From: Crossaster papposus
Lineage: Eukaryota > Echinodermata > Asteroidea > Velatida > Solasteridae
NCBI GenBank assembly: GCA_037893245.1
Contig: JBAIAA010000311.1
Span: forward strand, 248,001 to 312,000
Length of the DNA: 64,000 nt
Direction: 5' to 3'
Shown here: positions 51,097-64,000 of the stretch, in pieces
How the letters are laid out: every line of letters starts with the position of its first letter
Numbering within the stretch: the first letter of the stretch is position 1
Position numbers and translations under genes: made by a program
The notes under the pieces: model-generated
Database searches by the model: none
Told to the model about the DNA's origin: nothing
Seen by the model: only the letters and a program-made list of their open reading frames with translations

Positions 51097-51166
51097 AATG
51101 ATCATGTTATCGGATAATGAGGAAGAAATAATTCCACCTACACCACCAAATAATCAGGATTTTCGG
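51097..51166 (+). CDS. Possible small first coding exon
   Basis: Acceptor tttggacag, then ATG at 51098 reading MIMLSDNEEEIIPPTPPNNQ DFR, and donor gtatgt. Acidic and proline-rich, like many N-termini. No partner exon was found, so this stays weak. Confidence 0.3.
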
Positions 51167-51479
51167 GTATGTATTTTTAAATACATACGTGTACATTAGA
51201 GAATTTAAGACTTGAGACTTTTAAACCATGAATGTTTTGTTATAACACTAAATGTCCAATTGTTGCCATCCCTAAACTCAAATCTTAATGGCATACAGTT
51301 TAGATAAAATTTGTATTACAAATTAGGCAAAATGGCAAATTTGTAAAAGCCTTTCTGGTATAGGGTGGTCAACATCCCTGAATTTAAGGGGCTACCTCCC
51401 TGACACGTACACTGTAACAGGGTGGCATGTACTGTATGCAAGTCTATTTGTCTATTCACTACTGCTACATGTACCTACT

Positions 51480-52230
51480 TGCTACAGGTAGAACAAGGTG
51501 AGAGCACACGGCGGGGCGCCGAACACGGTGGGGGCCCGTTAGTGGCCGGCGAGTCCCGGCGAAAGTTTTGGGCATGCCCAAAACTTTCGCCGTGTGTCAC
51601 CGCTTGTACCCACACGGCGAAAACCCGGTATGAGGATAGTAAGAGGACGGTGGGCCGGTACAAGGCCGTTATGGACCCGTTCGTAGGGCGGTGAGAACGG
51701 TGACGACGTGTCATATTTTGTCCAACGGGTTGTTACCGTGTTCATACCAGCCTCGTACCGGGTTCTCGCCGGGCTGTTGCCGTTCGCTCAACGTTGACCC
51801 ACCACCCCACACCGGCCCCTCATCACCGGTCTATTAACGTTCAACCGGTCTATTAACGACCTAATAACGTTTTACCATTCCACCGTCCTCATAACGCCTC
51901 CATACCGGCCTGTTGCCATGTGTTTCACATCACGTCTGTTCAGAAACCATGCCAGATACCGTGACTCCATATTTTACTGTATAAAAACGACGACAATGGT
52001 CAAAGCTTCATTCAGTCCTTGCTCTCCCTTGGGCCAGTTGTCATCATAGAGCGAACGTTTAGCGAACGTTATGGGTGCGTTGCGGGCGGTAAGCAGCCGG
52101 TACTCTCCCGGTGAGGATCCGGTGAGGACCCGGCGATACCCGGCGAGGGAACAGTCAACACGGTGACACTAGATGGTACGAGGACGTTGTAGGCGGTAAG
52201 GACCCGGTATGGAGACGGAATAGAAGTGTT
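51480..52230. repeat. GC-rich degenerate repeat tract with a 36-bp perfect palindrome
   Basis: Rich in ccggtgagg, cggcgag and ccggtaag-like words on both strands. The palindrome at 51557-51592 is centred on gcatgc. No coding signal. Much higher GC than the neighbours. Confidence 0.65.
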
Positions 52231-54348
52231 GAGGATACAGTTGAAAACATTTTACCAAAATGTAATCTTTGTGGCCGGAGAGATTTTCACCGCTAGTCTT
52301 TTAAATCAAACGGTATGTGCCTGTTGGGCTTAGCCGGCGCCATGGGACAGCACGAAAACATCGCGCAGTAAGTGGGGTCGCACGTGCTGATGTCAATGAT
52401 AGGAGTTTGTTTACCTACCGGATCAATCACGCGAGCGAGGATATTCGTGGACTGACCATAATATGGTAGCTAGATGTAGAGGGGTGTTTCACAAAAGTGT
52501 TCATCAAAACTGTTTGTTTTTTTGTGGAAACTAATATTAAAAAAAAATATGGGCCTGAACATTGTTAATGCCTCACCATTAACGCACCCGGGCTCATGAG
52601 ACGGTATCATTTTAAACCTACCGGTGCGTTTAAAACCAGCCAACCACGTATTTATTTCCATTTGATATTAGTCGACGCAGAAATTATCGGCATTTCACTT
52701 ACTGTTTTATCCTGAAACTACGACTGAAGAGATTTTACATGTACATGTACATGCATGTCGGTTTTTCGATGAACACTACTGAACTCTCTCGTTAAAACAT
52801 TGTGAATTATCGAACAGCCAAGACTGCCAACTACATGTAGATGCAAATAAAAAGTCATTATGTACTTGTTATGGGCAAGGCTGTGCGTTGACTGAAAAGA
52901 ATAATGGGTTTGGTTGGTTTTAAGTTTAAAACGGGTGTTGGGGTCAATAATTAACCTTCCCTCAGCTCTGGTAATTATCAGCATCCAGACTCCAACTGAC
53001 CTTAAACAAATATGTGCTTGGTGTAATTTTACCAATCTTATATAAATTGTATTCCCATTTTTAAAACCTTGTACCGGGTAGGTGTACCTTTTCGATCAAA
53101 ACTTGTTAAAAGCCCAAAATGTAACATTTCCAATGATTTTGCTTAACAGATTAAATGTTTGTTTTTCGACTCATCCCTTTAACTATAATAAACTGTCCCG
53201 GTCGTGAGTACATGTAAAGCTTTTTTTTTCAGCGAGCGCCCGCAATGTGTGAAATTTATGCTTGTCGAATTAAACATTTAAATCGCGGTATAAAAGTCAA
53301 AGTGGGAACACATGGTAGAATTACACAAATGAATGTTACGGTGAGTTACCGTTAGTCCTAAACAATTCCTTTTATAAATGGAGATTGGTGTGCCTGTCAC
53401 TTCCCACGTGACAGGCTCTCAACCATTAGTAAAGGGTATATTATACAAATATTGAATGCTTCGAGCGGTGTAGTAAAACTAGCCTCCCGAGGTGATTTAC
53501 TAAGGGAGCCTAGTTATTACTACACCACAAGATAGAAGCATTTAATATTTGTTCTATAACACCTCACCCACAGATTCTGCTTGGTTTTAATATTTAAAAA
53601 TTATTATTAACATCTAAATACAGTTAAATTAAACTTTTTATGCTCCTTTCTAAAACACCGTTTCCTAAAAAGTTTGAACCCAGCTCTGTAGTGCTGGCTT
53701 TTTTAAACATTTGCACAGTACACAAACACAGCGTCATGAGTATACATGTACTTTGATTGCTATGGGTATAGTACATTGTACTTTTGTCGGTTTAGAGAAA
53801 GATTGTTAAAATAGAAAATATCATGTGACTGGCTCTCGACCAATCAAGACATAATATGTGGGTGAGGTGTTATAAAAATGCTTGTACATATATTGAATGT
53901 TAAGGGCCCTAAAACATCTATTCATCCGAGTTCAAGTCAATCAATATACACCATTTGCCCCCCCCCCCCCCCCCAAAAAAAGGAAAAAGCATCCTGTCGG
54001 AAATCACGGCACCAGTGTATTCTGGTTTTCTAGAAAAGTGGCCATTTCCAACGATTGCCGGTCAGCAATCTTTATGTGTTGGAATAATCTGAACAATTCT
54101 GCTTCCAGTTGATTAAGGTTACACATCAATAAATATACGTGCAATAATTAAAGCCAATTAAGTACTCTGGTTTCCTTACCGGATAGTTGCCTGACATCTA
54201 TACATGTATAGATTTCGTATGAAGGGAGGGGCCGTACCCCACTATAAAAGCAGCATATTTTTTTTGGTTTTTCCAGCATACTATAGTGTAACGACAATCC
54301 GAAAAACAGGTCATCACAATATTTACTACACAATATGATTCCCCTAGC
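52231..54348. other. No gene recognised; inverted-repeat fragments
   Basis: 53430-53560 holds caaatattgaatgcttc and an inverted gaagcatttaatatttg-like arm, and 53550-53600 resembles 21080-21150 (aacacctcac...cagattctgcttg). A dispersed TIR element is likely. Confidence 0.5.
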
Positions 54349-55115
54349 CCACCCATTTTCGAAAATTACAACAAAAGCAAAGGGTGTACACTACCTTTAA
54401 ATAAATCTATGTTGTTATTGAAAAATGAAATTGATAGTTTTTGGAATGAATTTATCATTAATAAATTGTTAACCTTTGACAACATGTGTTTTTGAGGTAA
54501 TTTGTGGCTGCGAAAATTACAACAAAATCAATAATGTTGTACACTACCTTTAAACAAATCTATGTTTTTATTGAAAAATGAAATTGATAGTTTTTGGAAT
54601 GAATTTATCATTAATAAATTGTTAACCTTTGACAACATGTGTTTTTGAGGTAATTTGTGGCTGCGAAAATTACAACAAAATCAATAATGTTGTACACTAC
54701 CTTTAAACAAATCTATGTTTTTATTGAAAAATGAAATTGACTCGTTTTTGGAATGAATTTATCATTAATAAATTGTTAACCTTTGACAACATGTGTTTTT
54801 GAGGTAATTTGTGGCTGCGAAAATTACAACAAAATCAACAATGTTGTACACTACCTTTAAACAAATCTATGTTTTTATTGAAAAATGAAATTGATAGTTT
54901 TTGGAATGAATTTATCATTAATAAATTGTTAACCTTTGACAACATGTGTTTTTGAGGTAATTTGTGGCTGCGAAAATTACAACAAAAGCAATAATTTTGT
55001 ACACTACCTTTAAACAAATCTATGTTTTTATTGAAAAATGTAATTGATAGTTTTTAGAATGAATTTATCATTGACCTTTGACAACGTGTGTTTTTGAGGT
55101 AATTTGTTGATGCGA
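54349..55115. repeat. ~153-bp tandem array, about five units
   Basis: The mark ctacctttaa recurs at 54391, 54544, 54697, 54851 and 55004 (periods 153, 153, 154, 153). Units are nearly identical except the last, which has a deletion. Each carries gtacactacctttaa, like the end of MITE family B. Confidence 0.9.
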
Positions 55116-55385
55116 AAAGAAAAAAAATGACCGTGCATGGCTTAATTAAATATGCATTTCAGGTGCATATATGCAAACGTGGTAAGAGTTGGTATTTGTT
55201 TGTGTTTCAACTATGTTTTCCATGCATCAATTGGCAATGTTTTTTTACTTGCCCATCTTGATATTCAGCGTATATATTATATTACCTGCTTTTAAACACA
55301 AACACAAATTAGGTCTTGGTTGTACACAACGTATGAGAATGCTGGGGACGTTTGCTTTCGCGGGGAGTATGAACTGGCCTTAGGG

Positions 55386-55680
55386 GGGAGTCGGCACTTT
55401 CTTATTCACATCTCCAAATTGGCCACGGTCGCACTTAAGATACATGTCACTTAAGCCCGTTCACTAATTAATCATTCATGTAAAGATGTAAAAAATAAAA
55501 TTAAAATAAATTCAGGAAATTTGTCTCGGTCTATAATTAAAACTACCTAAGGGTAGCTGGCACTTTCTTATCCACATCTCCAAATCGGCCACGGTCGCAC
55601 TTAAGATACATGACACTTAGGTTAAGCCCGTTCACTAATTAATCATTCAAGAAATGTGTCTGGGTATAATTAAAACATCA
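55386..55680. repeat. ~167-bp tandem duplication
   Basis: ggcactttcttattcacatc to ttcactaattaatcattca (55392-55480) recurs at about 55559-55650 with a few changes. Confidence 0.8.
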
Positions 55681-56886
55681 ACATGGTTATTTACCTTGTA
55701 CATCAGGTCTGCGGGTTTAACAGTTACTTTTCAAACCAGTTGCATTGACGAGACATAGAAATGATCTTTTAATACCGCAAGAAAGTTACATCAATATAGA
55801 AACCACATAAAAAAACTACATGCCAGTGAAACATTTTGCTGTCAGTCGATCATGACGTCATCTTTTAAACGTGTTGCTGAAAAAGGAGGAAGCTTCGTAA
55901 CTTTAATCAATCTCATCGAAAACTGCAGGAGTGCAATGAATTATTTAAGAAGTTCACCAAGTCAAGGAATCGTAAGATGACATTTTTAACAACTGTTGTA
56001 AAGCAAAATCCTGAAGTTCTGTCTCTGCAAACCAGGCGCAAATGAAGTGCGACCCTGACCTGGTGCATTCGCTGAAGCTTAGAACAACATTTAGCATCGC
56101 AAACATGCCAAACACATGAGTCAAAATATCGACAAAACGCCCGTGAACATTTTGCCAATAACAAGAGACATGCGTGTCGTCAGGGAACTCCAAAGTAATA
56201 ACGACCAACCCATGTCATTCCATGTCATTACAAAAGTACTTCGCGCAGGCAAAAAATAGAAGGGGGGGGGCAGCAACTTGTCTTAACATTAGTTTAATCA
56301 CCACTTAAAAAACGAGCATGCTTTGCATGTAGACACCACAAAACAGGAACTGAAACGTATACAACAAACAAAAAACTACCTATAAAAAGATCGTCCGTAT
56401 ACGGACCAGTAATTTATATACATTATACTTGAAGGGGGGATAAGCATGTACACCACATTACAATTTGGCTACGGAAATAGTAATGTATGTGCTTGGCAGC
56501 TACGTCAAACTAGTGTCGAATAGTTCATTTTGGAACTAACTATTAACGTTTTCCATGACTAGATCTTTGGAGTATATTATTAGATTATTATTTTTGAATT
56601 GCTGAAGTTTTTAACCTGCAGTTGAAAAGTACATGTACATGTACCTTACAAATAAGGGGTGTCATGAGGGCGCACTTCTAGAGCGAGAGAAATTGCTTGG
56701 GAAAAACGTTTAGAACAATTCGGATTGCGGTATATGCATCTCATGTTGTAAAGTACATGAAGCAATGAGAACAACCTATGAGGTATATCTAAGAAAGGAT
56801 TATGTTGCTTGGCAACAAAATGAATACATTTCATCCTTTTTAACCCTGACCAAACCTTAACATTTCATAAACTTTCCAAAGTGACG

Positions 56887-62623
<5,737 letters not shown>

Positions 62624-63660
62624 CTGGGAATGAAAAGATGGGTGGTCGTGTGATACAAGCAAAACCAAGACAATGCCGTTGTGTTAAAACTGGGCTTCCC
62701 TAATCAAATACTAATAAAGTCGTGGTGATATTTCAGGGGAAAAAAAAGGTTTAGTTAAGATGGCATATAACCTGGGTATATTATTATAAAGGTCGTGTGT
62801 TTAGTTAGCCTTGGGGCACTAGTGAACCTTTGAAACAAGCTTGCGGTAACGGGTAACCTTTCCTGCTAACAGCTCGACGCTCTATCCACAACCGTTTGCT
62901 GGAACCCACTTGGGGGAAAAGGTCGCTTTCCGTTCGTGTATTGGGGGCGGACTCGGTCAGTTCATTGTATGGTTGCGCCGCGGACTTCCGCTTTGTTGTT
63001 ATCGTAATTTGGACGTAATCAATAAACCCCAAATTAAATAGAAAAGAGAAGAAATTGGTTACACTCAGAAAATTGTTTTAAAAGTTTCGCCCCTTGCCTT
63101 TTTCTTTTCTTCCCAACGAAACAACCCGGAAAAGAACCTTAAGAACACAACTACAATAGAAACTGTCTGTGTAAAAAAATATATAATTGTGATTTGGGAC
63201 AGTATATTTTAAGGTTTGAGCGAAGTTCACTCAAAACCAAACTCATTATTCTCATTTTGTACTTCTGTATTTAACCCCAATCTGTCGTGTGGTGGTCTGA
63301 AAGGGACAATAAAATGGTTCACAAACACATACTTTGTTGAAGATAGCAATTTTCTGCAATATTCCTTAGGAATTATGATGACACTTCACAGTACAATCGT
63401 CTTATATCAAAACACTTGAGCCCATTCTGCCGTTGGGGATAATGTTATGATACAGTACAATGGAGCTAAAATAATGCACGGAATGCTAAAGTTAGGAAAA
63501 AGAAATGTGAATTCCAACAAACCCACTCCCAGGGCGTGCCTTCGTTACGCCCTCACGCCCCCCCCCCTATATTTTTCAAATCTTGGTTTCGTCTGAGCTT
63601 TGGTTGCCACCTCTAGCTCTACTTCCAAACTTTGTCATCATACAAAAGGGTGTGATGTTC
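62624..63660. other. Intronic DNA upstream of the last VWC exon; no exon seen
   Basis: I searched the minus strand for the WxNG start of a VWC domain and for signal-peptide exons and found none. Lies within the BMPER-like gene if its 5' exons are beyond 64000. Confidence 0.5.
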
Positions 63661-63664
63661 TTAA

Positions 63665-63898
63665 CCAGTTCGCGCCGGGATTATTTTAACATCGCCGAGC
63701 CGACGGGCGGGATTATTTTTAACGAAACTCGATCCGAAGCGTGTTCAGGCCGATAGTGCTGGGTAGCACACCCACGCATTTCCAGCCTTGCGCGCTGCTG
63801 ACATACATTTCCGAACTTGAACTTGGCGTATTTATTCGTCATCCGTTTTGAATTTGGGGAAATTTTTGCGTTTATATACGTCATCCGGCGCGAACTGG
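63665..63898. mobile_element. TTAA-type MITE, family A, 234 bp
   Basis: Intact TTAA at 63661-63664 and 63899-63902, same 14-bp termini, same length and orientation as 48225-48458 and differing from it at few positions. This implies recent mobilisation of the family. Confidence 0.9.
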
Positions 63899-64000
63899 TT
63901 AAACAGTATATAGACCTGTTTCGGGAATTGTCCTCCATCAAAACACGGACGTATATATTTAGCCTAGAAAATCGCATAAAGTACCGAGCCGGAACTGAGG

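Overview
This is eukaryotic (animal) genomic DNA: AT-rich, intron-rich and dominated by transposon remnants. Split exons with GT/AG borders, a bilaterian BMP-regulator gene, a tRNA-derived SINE, P-element-like and THAP-type transposase remnants, a Penelope-like reverse transcriptase and several MITE families with TTAA target sites point to a marine invertebrate deuterostome. An echinoderm is my best guess, because the 691-1017 MITE family looks like echinoderm TTAA/AGG-type MITEs; this is inference from repeat style, not proof.

Layout. 1-6.3 kb: a foldback MITE, a TTAA MITE, a 5'-truncated Penelope-like RT ORF (1660-2643) and degenerate repeats. 6253-6688: a 12-bp minisatellite. 6882-17808: the left copy of a direct ~10.9 kb duplication. 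17.8-28 kb: SINE, MITEs, a 2.55 kb hAT-like element with nested insertions, no host gene recognised. 28116-32211 (minus): a multi-exon THAP-domain, Kolobok-like transposase gene with a frameshift in a conserved motif. 33.2-34.1 kb: two weak exon candidates. 35091-35736: a 7-bp, G-quadruplex-prone array. 36060-46993: the right copy of the duplication, nearly identical to the left. 47-56.9 kb: nested foldbacks, MITEs, GC-rich palindromic DNA and a ~153-bp tandem array. 56887-62623 (minus): the 3' part of a BMPER/crossveinless-2-like gene (VWC, VWD, C8, TIL), whose 5' exons should lie beyond 64000.

Each duplication copy carries, on the plus strand, two cyclophilin-type exons (PPIL2-like fragment) and two phase-compatible exons of an unrecognised gene, and, on the minus strand, a P-element-like transposase remnant with a frameshift. 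The copies differ by few substitutions and small indels, so this is either a very recent duplication or an assembly redundancy between haplotypes.

The only clearly functional-looking host gene is the BMPER-like one, a secreted regulator of BMP signalling. I found no convincing new defence or biosynthetic system. The most unusual things are the duplication with arrays beside both left edges, splice-site-bearing tandem repeats after a cyclophilin exon, the TTAA-element community around a THAP transposase, and nested palindromes.
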